Assembly: GCA_030593785.1 (NCBI GenBank)
Contig: JAUVGM010000129.1
Coordinates: 1 to 6,738, forward strand
Direction of reading: 5' to 3'
Length of the DNA stretch: 6,738 nt
From: Gammaproteobacteria bacterium
GTDB lineage: Bacteria > Pseudomonadota > Gammaproteobacteria > UBA6429 > Thiohalophilaceae
The notes below the pieces were generated by a model. It worked only from the letters and a program-made list of their open reading frames with translations, ran no database searches and had not been told where the DNA came from. Positions 1 through 5,861 of this stretch are shown here, piece after piece. Both the position numbers and the translations under genes were made by a program. How positions within the stretch are numbered: position 1 is the first letter of the stretch; every line of letters begins with the position of its first letter.

Positions 1-518
1 ATAAAGCTGCAAAAATCAAACTACTTGTTTTTGATGTTGATGGTGTACTCACCGATGGTCGTTTGATTGTAGGTGACGATGGACAGGAATATAAAGCCTT
101 CTATTCTAAAGATGGCTTAGGCATGAAAATGTTGCAACAAACCGGCGTTAAGATTGCCGTAATCACAGCTCGCACTTCTGACGTTGTTATACATCGAATG
201 CAAAACCTTGGAATTAAACATATCTACCAGGGGCAATTAGAAAAACTGCCTGCTTTTGAAAAAATATTAATCGAATTAGACCTGACAGCTGAACAAGCTG
301 CTTATGTTGGCGATGATGTAATTGATCTACCTGTCCTGCAACAAGCAGGATTAGCTATTACTGTTGCAGATGCACATCCTCTGGTTAAACAACATGCGCA
401 CTGGCAAACGCCCCAATGTGGTGGCCGTGGTGCTGCTCGTGATGTATGTGAACTTATTATGCAGGCACAAGGTACGCTTGAAGCACAATTTCAAAAATAT
501 CTGGGTAACAAAACTTAG
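1..518 (+). CDS. kdsC: 3-deoxy-D-manno-octulosonate 8-phosphate phosphatase KdsC (5' end missing)
   Basis: KdsC is a cytoplasmic HAD-family phosphatase that removes phosphate from Kdo-8-phosphate, the last step before Kdo is activated for lipid A/LPS core synthesis. The frame is open from the window edge (first full codon at 3), giving 171 visible residues against 188 in E. coli. The start lies upstream and roughly 5-20 residues are missing. Counting from the first full codon, HAD motif I is DVDGVLTDG at 11-19 (D11 nucleophile, D13 acid/base), motif II is VITAR with T55, the motif III lysine is probably K81, and motif IV is GDDVID at 103-108. The ADAHPL and GGRGAAR segments are also KdsC-like. 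The compact form without a large cap fits the tetrameric KdsC subfamily. The stop TAG shares its G with the lptC GTG start. A TTG at 63 is internal and would cut off motif I, so it is not the start. Confidence 0.96.
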   Translation, partial: KAAKIKLLVFDVDGVLTDGRLIVGDDGQEYKAFYSKDGLGMKMLQQTGVKIAVITARTSDVVIHRMQNLGIKHIYQGQLEKLPAFEKILIELDLTAEQAAYVGDDVIDLPVLQQAGLAITVADAHPLVKQHAHWQTPQCGGRGAARDVCELIMQAQGTLEAQFQKYLGNKT

Positions 519-1096
519 TGAGCAAGCTACATTACCTAACCGCACTATTACTCATTATCTTACTTGCTGTTGTAAGTGGCTGGGTTTTTGAATCTATAGA
601 ACAAAATCCTATATTAACAACCAAAAAACTACGGCATGATCCTGATTACTTCCTGAAAGACTTTACCGCAACCACCATGGATAAAACAGGGAAACCTGCC
701 TACCAGGTTAAAGCTCATTATCTTGAACATTTTCCTGATGATGACAGGATGAAATTACAACAGCCTGTATTTTCATTTTATGAAAACAATATTAAGAGCT
801 GGACCGCACAGGCAAATGAAGCCGTTATCCTACAAAAAAGTGAAATAGTTCATCTCAAGGGTAAGGTTGTTCTAAAACAAATAGTAAGCTCGAATATAAA
901 TACCCCACCAATGATCTTAACTGCTGAACAGCTCACCATAGAACTAGAACGAAATCTTGCACACACAAAGTCAAAAATCAAACTCATTCAGGGGAATAAC
1001 TCGATACAGGCAATCGGCATGCGTGCTGATATGAATAAAAATAAAATTGAATTTTTATCCAAAACCCGGAGTCATTATGTTTTACCTGCAAAATAA
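518..1096 (+). CDS. lptC: LPS export protein LptC, inner-membrane anchored
   Basis: LptC is the bitopic inner-membrane component of the Lpt machine; its periplasmic beta-jellyroll domain receives LPS from LptB2FG and passes it to LptA. The 192-residue length matches E. coli LptC (191). Residues about 7-24 form one hydrophobic helix after a short N-terminus containing K3. The periplasmic domain then begins with the family-typical stretch PDYFLKDFTATTMD at about 42-55. The start is GTG at 518, overlapping the kdsC stop as TAGTG. No good Shine-Dalgarno is visible, so initiation probably depends on coupling to kdsC. The next in-frame ATG (about codon 54) would delete the membrane anchor, which supports the GTG start. 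The 3' end overlaps lptA by 20 nt. Identification rests on the N-terminal helix, size, conserved stretch and gene order; LptC proteins diverge strongly in sequence. Confidence 0.93.
   Translation: MSKLHYLTALLLIILLAVVSGWVFESIEQNPILTTKKLRHDPDYFLKDFTATTMDKTGKPAYQVKAHYLEHFPDDDRMKLQQPVFSFYENNIKSWTAQANEAVILQKSEIVHLKGKVVLKQIVSSNINTPPMILTAEQLTIELERNLAHTKSKIKLIQGNNSIQAIGMRADMNKNKIEFLSKTRSHYVLPAK
1068..1071 (+). promoter_or_regulatory. Shine-Dalgarno of lptA, inside lptC
   Basis: GGAG lies 5 nt before the ATG at 1077, still inside the end of lptC. It selects ATG 1077 over the upstream in-frame TTG at 1047, which would put ten extra residues in front of the signal peptide and has no comparable site. 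Confidence 0.7.
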
Positions 1097-1658
1097 ATTT
1101 TTCTTTCTATTTGGCCTGATGATACTAACGATAATCATCCGTCCCGCTATTGCAGCTAACTTAAATCAAGAGACGATTGATATCACGGCACAATATTTAT
1201 TACTGGATGAAAAAAATGGTGTCAGTAAATATAAGGGGGCGGTCTTCTTCAAAAAAGGCACGCTCAGTATTAAGGCCGATACCATTACGCTGTATTACAA
1301 TAGTGGAAAATTAACTAAGGCTTTGATTGTTGGCTCTCCCGCAGATGTGCTGCACTACCCTGACAATGAGCCCAAGGTTCATTCTCAGGCAAAGGAAATG
1401 GAATATTTTGTAGATGAAGAACGCTTAACACTAAAAGGACAAGCCTTTGTGGATCAGGGCGATCGTCACTTTAGTGGTGAAACTATAGAGTATGATACTC
1501 ATCAACGCACCATTACAGCTGCTGGTAATCAGCATAATGAAATAAAGTCAGATAAAACGCCGTCAAAGGGTCGAGTACATGTCATTATTGGTCCTGACAG
1601 TAAAAGTACTGAAGACAGCACAAATGATAAGAACAAAGATCAAATAACAGATGAATGA
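1077..1658 (+). CDS. lptA: Periplasmic LPS-transport bridge protein LptA
   Basis: LptA forms the periplasmic filament of stacked beta-jellyrolls that carries LPS from LptC to the outer-membrane LptDE complex. The product is 193 residues (E. coli 185). Residues 1-26/27 are a Sec signal peptide: K7 in the n-region, a hydrophobic core rich in F, L and I, and a likely cleavage after AIA or AIAA. The mature part has the alternating-strand pattern of the OstA/LptA fold, including the stretch YKGAVFFKKGTLSIKADTIT near 50-70 and a second repeat-like strand set around LTLKGQAFVDQGDRHFSGE. The last 35 or so residues are hydrophilic and probably disordered. The start at 1077 is chosen from the SD and the signal peptide. 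The gene overlaps lptC by 20 nt and lptB by 8 nt, so the three are almost certainly co-translated. Confidence 0.95.
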   Translation: MFYLQNKFFFLFGLMILTIIIRPAIAANLNQETIDITAQYLLLDEKNGVSKYKGAVFFKKGTLSIKADTITLYYNSGKLTKALIVGSPADVLHYPDNEPKVHSQAKEMEYFVDEERLTLKGQAFVDQGDRHFSGETIEYDTHQRTITAAGNQHNEIKSDKTPSKGRVHVIIGPDSKSTEDSTNDKNKDQITDE

Positions 1659-2388
1659 AGCAGCCAATATTTTAAAAGCCGATAATCTTTGTAAAAGTTA
1701 CAAAGGACGAAGTGTTGTGCAAAACGTTTCCATGGAAATTCACAGTGGAGAAGTTGTCGGCTTACTCGGACCAAATGGTGCTGGTAAAACAACCTCCTTC
1801 TACATGGTTGCAGGCCTCATAGGTGCAGATAAAGGTCGTATTACTCTCGGTGACACTGATATAACCCATTTCCCTATGCACCAACGTGCCCGCCTTGGTA
1901 TTGGCTATTTACCTCAAGAAGCGTCTATTTTTCGAAAGTTGTCCGTCACTGATAATATTATGGCGATTTTACAAACCCGCAAAGAACTCAGCTCTGTAGA
2001 GCAAGAACAAAAACTTGAAGACTTACTCGAAGAACTTCATATTGGACATATTAGAAATGGCTTAGGCATGAGTCTGTCTGGTGGAGAGCGTCGTCGTGTT
2101 GAAATTGCTCGCGCTCTGGCCACTGATCCACGTTTCATTCTGTTAGACGAACCGTTTGCGGGTGTTGACCCCATTTCAGTACGTGATATCCAATCCATTA
2201 TCCATCAGCTGAAAGAACGCGACATTGGCGTCTTAATAACCGACCATAATGTTCGGGAAACCTTAGGCATTTGCGAACGTGGCTACATAATGAATGCGGG
2301 GGAAGTCATCGCTAGTGGTAAACCCGAAGACTTACTAAATGATAAAAAAGTTCGTGAAGTCTATTTAGGTGAAAACTTCAAGCTCTAA
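1651..2388 (+). CDS. lptB: LPS export ABC transporter ATPase LptB
   Basis: LptB is the cytoplasmic ATPase dimer that powers LPS extraction from the inner membrane through LptF and LptG, which are not in this window and usually lie elsewhere. At 245 residues it matches the family (E. coli 241). All ABC motifs are present: Walker A GPNGAGKTT at 40-48 (K46), Q-loop Q89 in YLPQEASIF, signature LSGGERRRVEIARAL at 142-156, Walker B FILLDEP at 162-168 with catalytic E167, D-loop GVDP at 171-174, and switch H199 in ITDHNVRET. YLPQEASIFRKLSV and the DHNVRETL context separate it from branched-chain amino-acid ATPases, its nearest relatives. The start ATG lies in an ATGAATGA overlap with the lptA stop and lacks a strong SD, so translation is probably coupled to lptA. 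Confidence 0.98.
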   Translation: MNEAANILKADNLCKSYKGRSVVQNVSMEIHSGEVVGLLGPNGAGKTTSFYMVAGLIGADKGRITLGDTDITHFPMHQRARLGIGYLPQEASIFRKLSVTDNIMAILQTRKELSSVEQEQKLEDLLEELHIGHIRNGLGMSLSGGERRRVEIARALATDPRFILLDEPFAGVDPISVRDIQSIIHQLKERDIGVLITDHNVRETLGICERGYIMNAGEVIASGKPEDLLNDKKVREVYLGENFKL

Positions 2389-2447
2389 ATCCAAAAGACA
2401 CAATAAAATCATTACTACACATTCTCTCAAAATAAGCTAAAATTAGA

Positions 2448-2467
2448 TTAAGCCGGTTAAATATAAT
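2448..2467 (+). promoter_or_regulatory. Putative rpoN promoter with palindromic upstream box
   Basis: The 108-nt lptB-rpoN gap contains a perfect TATAAT (-10-like) at 2462-2467, 29 nt before the rpoN ATG. No hexamer at 16-18 nt spacing resembles TTGACA, and there is no TGn extension. Directly upstream, 2448-2460 reads TTAAGCCGGTTAA, a near-palindrome (5 of 6 base pairs around a central C) that could be an operator. A near-identical copy sits before rapZ (5843-5861). Calling it a promoter is inference from this recurrence and the TATAAT match. No convincing terminator follows lptB, so read-through from the lpt genes is also likely. Confidence 0.45.
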
Positions 2468-2496
2468 ACGAAGGTGCCGGTACTTTTTAATACTAT

Positions 2497-4026
2497 ATGA
2501 AACAAGCACTCCAATTCCGATTAGGTCAAAGTTTGACCATGACCCCCCAGCTGCAGCAGGCAATCCGCTTGTTGCAATTGTCGACACTCGAATTAAATAC
2601 CGAAATTCAAGATGCTCTTGATTCCAATATGATGTTGGAAATAGGTGATGAAGGTGAAAACAGCGCAAACGAAAATGCGTCTAGCTCTGAAAAAAACACT
2701 CAAGTAGCTGCAGAAAATAACGATGTTACGCAAAATGAAAATGTAGAAGCATCGAGTGAAAGCAATTTAGAAAGCACATCAGAAACAACCACCTCTGATA
2801 CTATGCCGGATGATTTACCTGTTGATACTTCATGGGATGATATTTACGATTCGATTTTACCCGGCACAACGTCAGCTGCATCGTCATCTTACAATGCTGA
2901 TGATCAACCTGAAGTTTACACCTCAAGTACCGAAAACTTACATGACCGTTTGCGTTGGCAGCTAAAAATGACACCATTCAGTGAAATTGATGCAGCCATT
3001 GCCGAAGTCATCGTTGATGAAATTAATGATGATGGTTTCCTGCAAAGTAGCATTGAAGAGATTACAACGTCACTTGCCGACCTATCTGCTGATATTGAAG
3101 TTGAAGCGGATGAGGTTGAAGCGGTATTAAGACAAATTCAAAACTTTGATCCTGCGGGCGTTGGTGCACGTGACTTACGTGAAAGTATTTCTATACAACT
3201 ACATCGTCAGCCCAATGACGTTGATTTACGAGAATATGCCATTACATTAGTAGATAGCTACTTTGATTTATTGGCAAACCGTGAATATCCGCAACTCATG
3301 CGTAAGCTAAAAATATCAGAAGATGATTTAAAAGATGTTATTCAACTTATCCAAAGCATGAATCCTCGCCCGGGTGGACAGGAAAATGTAAACAAAGCAG
3401 AATATATTATTCCCGATGTTACCGTTAAAAAAGTAAATAACACCTGGAAAGTTGAACTAAATTCCGATGCTGCGCCTAAGTTACGTATAAATGCGACTTA
3501 CGCAAATATGATTAAAGGTGTAAAAAACAGTGATGATAATTCATCAATGAAAAATCATCTGCAAGAAGCCCGTTGGTTCATTAAAAGTTTGCTAAGTCGT
3601 AATGAAACGCTATTAAAAGTTGCACATTGCATCGTTGAACGACAAAAAGAATTTCTTGAGCATGGTGAAGAAGCCATGAAAGCTTTAGTCCTGCATGATA
3701 TAGCTGAAGCAGTTGATATGCATGAATCAACTATTTCTCGTGTTACAACTAAAAAGTACATGCATACCCCAAGGGGTATCTTTGAATTAAAGTATTTCTT
3801 TTCCAGCCACGTTAGTACTGCAAGTGGAGGAGAATGTTCAGCAACTGCGATTCGCGCATTAATTAAAAAACTGATTGCGGCAGAAATGCCCAAGAAACCT
3901 TTGAGCGATAATAAAATAGCTATCATCCTCGAAGATCAGGGAATTAATGTTGCGCGGCGAACAGTCGCTAAATATAGAGAGTCGTTAGCAATTCCACCAT
4001 CAAATGAACGAAAACGACTCGCTTAA
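2497..4026 (+). CDS. rpoN: RNA polymerase sigma-54 factor RpoN
   Basis: Sigma-54 directs RNA polymerase to -24/-12 promoters that need AAA+ activators (nitrogen assimilation, motility, many others). The product is 509 residues against 477 in E. coli. Region I (1-about 48) carries the Q/L-rich activator-contact segment MTPQLQQAIRLLQLSTLEL at 15-33. Region II (about 50-147) is long and acidic, with about 23 Asp/Glu and a single basic residue (K66), rich in S, N and T. The core-binding domain starts near LHDRLRWQL (148). The helix-turn-helix is at about 401-421 (DIAEAVDMHESTISR), followed by the conserved TPRGIFELKYFFS. The C-terminal RpoN box ARRTVAKYR is at 486-494 and recognises the -24 element. 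The start is firm because the N-terminus aligns with the family at residue 1, although no SD is visible. The extra length lies mainly in region II. Confidence 0.98.
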   Translation: MKQALQFRLGQSLTMTPQLQQAIRLLQLSTLELNTEIQDALDSNMMLEIGDEGENSANENASSSEKNTQVAAENNDVTQNENVEASSESNLESTSETTTSDTMPDDLPVDTSWDDIYDSILPGTTSAASSSYNADDQPEVYTSSTENLHDRLRWQLKMTPFSEIDAAIAEVIVDEINDDGFLQSSIEEITTSLADLSADIEVEADEVEAVLRQIQNFDPAGVGARDLRESISIQLHRQPNDVDLREYAITLVDSYFDLLANREYPQLMRKLKISEDDLKDVIQLIQSMNPRPGGQENVNKAEYIIPDVTVKKVNNTWKVELNSDAAPKLRINATYANMIKGVKNSDDNSSMKNHLQEARWFIKSLLSRNETLLKVAHCIVERQKEFLEHGEEAMKALVLHDIAEAVDMHESTISRVTTKKYMHTPRGIFELKYFFSSHVSTASGGECSATAIRALIKKLIAAEMPKKPLSDNKIAIILEDQGINVARRTVAKYRESLAIPPSNERKRLA

Positions 4027-4035
4027 CAGCACGTA

Positions 4036-4041
4036 AAGGAG
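4036..4041 (+). promoter_or_regulatory. Strong Shine-Dalgarno of hpf
   Basis: AAGGAG ends 6 nt before the hpf ATG, within the 21-nt gap after the rpoN stop. It is the best ribosome-binding site in the window and suggests that Hpf is made in excess of RpoN from a shared message. Confidence 0.8.
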
Positions 4042-4047
4042 AAAACT

Positions 4048-4389
4048 ATGCAATTAAATATTACTGGACACCACGTCGAGGTTACTGATTCTTTAAAAGC
4101 TTATGTAGCAGAAAAACTGGAACGCCTCGAAAAACATTTTGACCACGTCAACAATGTCCATGTAATTCTAAGTGTAGAAAAACAGCGACAAAAATCTGAA
4201 GCCACTGTGAATGTAAATGGTGCAAGCTTATTTGCAGATTCAACAGAAGAAGATATGTATGCTGCAATTGATTCAATGGCCGATAAACTTGATCGCCAAA
4301 TCAAAAAACATAAAGAAAAGCTCAAAGATCACCATCGTCAGGAAGGTAGTGATATTAAGCACCAACAACCTGTTACAGAAGAAGAGTAA
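4048..4389 (+). CDS. hpf: Short ribosome hibernation promoting factor Hpf with acidic tail
   Basis: Hpf binds the 30S decoding channel in stationary or starved cells, blocks mRNA and tRNA sites, and in E. coli promotes 100S dimers together with Rmf. The start MQLNITGHHVEVTDSLKAYV, the VEK segment near 43-45 and DMYAAIDSMADKL near 69-81 are Hpf-type and closer to E. coli Hpf than to RaiA. This is the short family; the dimerising C-terminal domain of long HPF is absent. E. coli Hpf ends at 95 residues, just after KLK; this protein continues for about 18 more, a polar tail ending TEEE, giving 113 residues. That is also the length of E. coli RaiA, which likewise has an acidic tail. The location just after rpoN is the usual hpf locus. 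Confidence 0.95.
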   Translation: MQLNITGHHVEVTDSLKAYVAEKLERLEKHFDHVNNVHVILSVEKQRQKSEATVNVNGASLFADSTEEDMYAAIDSMADKLDRQIKKHKEKLKDHHRQEGSDIKHQQPVTEEE

Positions 4390-4403
4390 GGAATACTCAT
4401 TAC

Positions 4404-4865
4404 ATGCAGTTATCTGAAATCATTAATGTTAATCGCATAAAAAGCGGTATTAATGTCAAAAGTAAAAAACGTGCACTTGAAGCATTAAGTGAACTTGTTA
4501 CTCAGGATCAAAATCAACTTGATGCGAGTGATATATTTGATAGCTTAATTGCACGTGAACGTTTAGGTGCAACTGGCGTGGGGTATGGCATCGCCATACC
4601 TCATGGCCGGATTAAAAACTGCAAAAAAATAACCGGCGCGTTTATACAATTTGAGCAAGGTATCGACTTTGATGCAGTTGATAATCAACCTGTCGATATG
4701 ATGTTCGCCCTGGTAGTACCGGAAGAGTCTACCGATGAGCACTTACAAGTACTTGCTTTATTAGCCTCCATGTTTAATGAAGGAAGTTTTCGTGAAAAAT
4801 TACGTCAAAGTAAAAGTAACGATGAAACCTACCAATTGCTAACCGAGTGGCAAAAATCTAACTGA
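4404..4865 (+). CDS. ptsN: Nitrogen-PTS enzyme IIA PtsN (EIIA-Ntr)
   Basis: PtsN is the cytoplasmic terminal phosphoacceptor of the nitrogen-related phosphotransfer chain (PtsP to NPr to PtsN). It regulates rather than transports, affecting potassium uptake, envelope stress and nitrogen/carbon balance in studied bacteria. The product has 153 residues (E. coli 163) and one PTS EIIA type-2 domain. The phosphorylatable histidine is H67 in GVGYGIAIPHGR (58-69). A second conserved histidine is H113 in DEHLQVLALLASMF. No fused PTS domains or membrane segments are seen, so this is the regulatory rather than the fructose-transport form. An AAGGA overlapping the hpf stop lies 11 nt before the ATG, a rather long spacing. 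The stop is 2 nt before hprK. A strong hairpin covers the active-site codons (4577-4605). Confidence 0.97.
   Translation: MQLSEIINVNRIKSGINVKSKKRALEALSELVTQDQNQLDASDIFDSLIARERLGATGVGYGIAIPHGRIKNCKKITGAFIQFEQGIDFDAVDNQPVDMMFALVVPEESTDEHLQVLALLASMFNEGSFREKLRQSKSNDETYQLLTEWQKSN
4577..4605 (+). other. Strong inverted repeat (mRNA hairpin) over the ptsN active-site codons
   Basis: GGTATGGC at 4582-4589 and GCCATACC at 4593-4600 form a perfect 8-bp stem around the loop ATC. In RNA the stem extends outward without a gap to 4577/4605 (three more Watson-Crick pairs and two G-U), giving 13 pairs in all. It spans codons 58-67, ending just after the His67 codon (4602-4604). Part of the symmetry is allowed by the conserved peptide itself (GGC ATC GCC is naturally palindromic), so function is uncertain. 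No T-run follows, so it is not a simple terminator. Confidence 0.6.
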
Positions 4866-4867
4866 TT

Positions 4868-5830
4868 ATGAACAACGATCTCACTACTCGCGATTTCATA
4901 CAAAGTCATGGCGAAAGACTGGGATTAATCTGGCAAGCTGGAAAAAAAGGCGAAAACCGCCTGTTACAAAATAGAAAACCTATTTCAGGAATACCCATTG
5001 CAGGTTTTCTAAACCTGGTCAAACCTAATCAGGTTCAAATCCTTGGACCAGAAGAAGTTAAATACCTGGAACAACTGGGAAAAAATTCTCACAAAGATGC
5101 GATATCACGTTTATTTGAATGTGAACCTGCAATGATTGTTTTTGCAGACATTACTAATAGTGACGAAATTGAAAATGCATTTATAGAAACAGCGAATCAA
5201 ACCAATACACCATTATTTTACTCCAGTCGCCCCAGTGACGAACTCACTGAATTATTGCAATATCATCTTGGTCGCTTGTTAGGTGACAGCAAGATCATGC
5301 ATGGTGTCTTTATGGAAGTAATGGGCATCGGCGTTTTACTCACTGGTCCCAGCGGCATAGGTAAAAGTGAACTTGCACTGGAACTCATTAGTCGAGGCCA
5401 TCGACTCATCGCAGATGATGCACCCGAATTTAGACGTAGTGCACCAGATACTATTCGTGGCCGCAGCCCTGCCCTGTTAAAAGACTTTTTAGAAGTACGC
5501 GGTTTAGGTATTTTAAACATACGTGCTATGTTCGGCGACAGCTCTATTGTTGAAACCAAACGTTTAAGACTTATTGTTCATATCGACACTTTATTGGATA
5601 ACAGCAAATCTGATACTAAACTTTGGGAAATTGATCGTATTGGTGGCTCACAACGTAAAAAAAGCATTCTCGATGTAGAAATACCTGAAGTACAAATTCC
5701 TGTTGCTCCCGGTCGAAATGTTGCTGTTATTATTGAAGCTGCAGTTCGCAATCATGTTCTGTATCTAAATGGCTATAATGCAGCAGATGACTTTATAAAA
5801 CGCCAACAGAAGCTCATCGACGGTGATTAA
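4868..5830 (+). CDS. hprK: HPr kinase/phosphorylase HprK
   Basis: HprK phosphorylates a serine on HPr-type proteins using ATP (or PPi) and removes it by phosphorolysis; in Proteobacteria its target is the HPr/NPr of a regulatory PTS. At 320 residues it is full length. The N-terminal domain is about 1-135. The catalytic C-terminal domain shows H145 in MHG, Walker A GPSGIGKS at 160-167 (K166), the catalytic ADD at 182-184, the family signature EVRGLGILNI at 209-218, and the PGRN loop at about 281-284. All expected catalytic residues are therefore present and the bifunctional enzyme is probably active. The ATG lies 2 nt after the ptsN stop with no clear SD of its own, so translation is likely coupled to ptsN. 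Enterobacteria lack this gene between ptsN and rapZ; its presence points to a non-enteric lineage. Confidence 0.97.
   Translation: MNNDLTTRDFIQSHGERLGLIWQAGKKGENRLLQNRKPISGIPIAGFLNLVKPNQVQILGPEEVKYLEQLGKNSHKDAISRLFECEPAMIVFADITNSDEIENAFIETANQTNTPLFYSSRPSDELTELLQYHLGRLLGDSKIMHGVFMEVMGIGVLLTGPSGIGKSELALELISRGHRLIADDAPEFRRSAPDTIRGRSPALLKDFLEVRGLGILNIRAMFGDSSIVETKRLRLIVHIDTLLDNSKSDTKLWEIDRIGGSQRKKSILDVEIPEVQIPVAPGRNVAVIIEAAVRNHVLYLNGYNAADDFIKRQQKLIDGD
5001..5035 (+). repeat. Four alternating complementary segments in early hprK
   Basis: CAGGTTT (5001-5007), AAACCTG (5011-5017), AAACCT (5021-5026) and CAGGTT (5030-5035) follow one another at about 10-nt intervals. Segments 1+2 make a perfect 7-bp hairpin with a TCT loop and 3+4 a 5-bp hairpin with a 4-nt loop. 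Alternatively 2+4 pair over 6 bp, excluding both. The region encodes about residues 45-56 (AGFLNLVKPNQV). The arrangement is visible in the sequence; any switching role is speculation. Confidence 0.4.
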
Positions 5831-5842
5831 GACAATCTTGTG

Positions 5843-5861
5843 CTAAGCTGGTTAATATAAT
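5843..5861 (+). promoter_or_regulatory. Putative rapZ promoter, second copy of the shared box
   Basis: The 68-nt hprK-rapZ gap holds TATAAT at 5856-5861, 37 nt before the rapZ ATG. It is immediately preceded by CTAAGCTGGTTAA (5843-5855), nearly identical to the box before rpoN. No TTGACA-like -35 lies at normal spacing; TTGTGC at 5838-5843 is only 12 nt away. The rest of the gap is A/T-rich with an A-run at about 5877-5884 and no Shine-Dalgarno or terminator. Confidence 0.45.

Noticed and set aside
334..350. 6-bp hairpin TCCTGC/GCAGGA in kdsC
   Set aside because: Common by chance and inside conserved coding sequence.
364..591. Small + frame spanning kdsC end and lptC start
   Set aside because: Out of frame with both conserved genes, with no SD and no recognisable sequence.
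1047..1076. Upstream TTG start for lptA adding ten residues
   Set aside because: The extension (NFYPKPGVI) would precede the signal peptide and has no ribosome-binding site, whereas ATG 1077 has GGAG at 5-nt spacing and begins the signal peptide directly.
2470..2486. Possible terminator after lptB (AAGGT/ACTTT stem followed by T residues)
   Set aside because: Only five pairs including a G-U, and it lies downstream of the putative rpoN -10, so it would terminate rpoN's own transcript; not credible as an lptB terminator.
2378..2668. Antisense open frame across the lptB-rpoN gap and the rpoN 5' end
   Set aside because: No recognisable domain and no supporting start signals; it opposes conserved rpoN region I coding sequence and reads as a complement shadow.
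3764..3779. 7-bp inverted repeat ATACCCC/GGGGTAT in rpoN
   Set aside because: The 2-nt centre forces a shorter stem, it encodes the conserved TPRG motif, and stems of this size are expected by chance a few times in 6.7 kb.
3555..3926. 123-codon antisense frame within rpoN
   Set aside because: Lies entirely opposite the conserved RpoN core/DNA-binding coding sequence, with composition expected from its complement and no family resemblance.
5263..5559. 98-codon antisense frame within hprK
   Set aside because: Opposite the HprK catalytic motifs; no protein features of its own.
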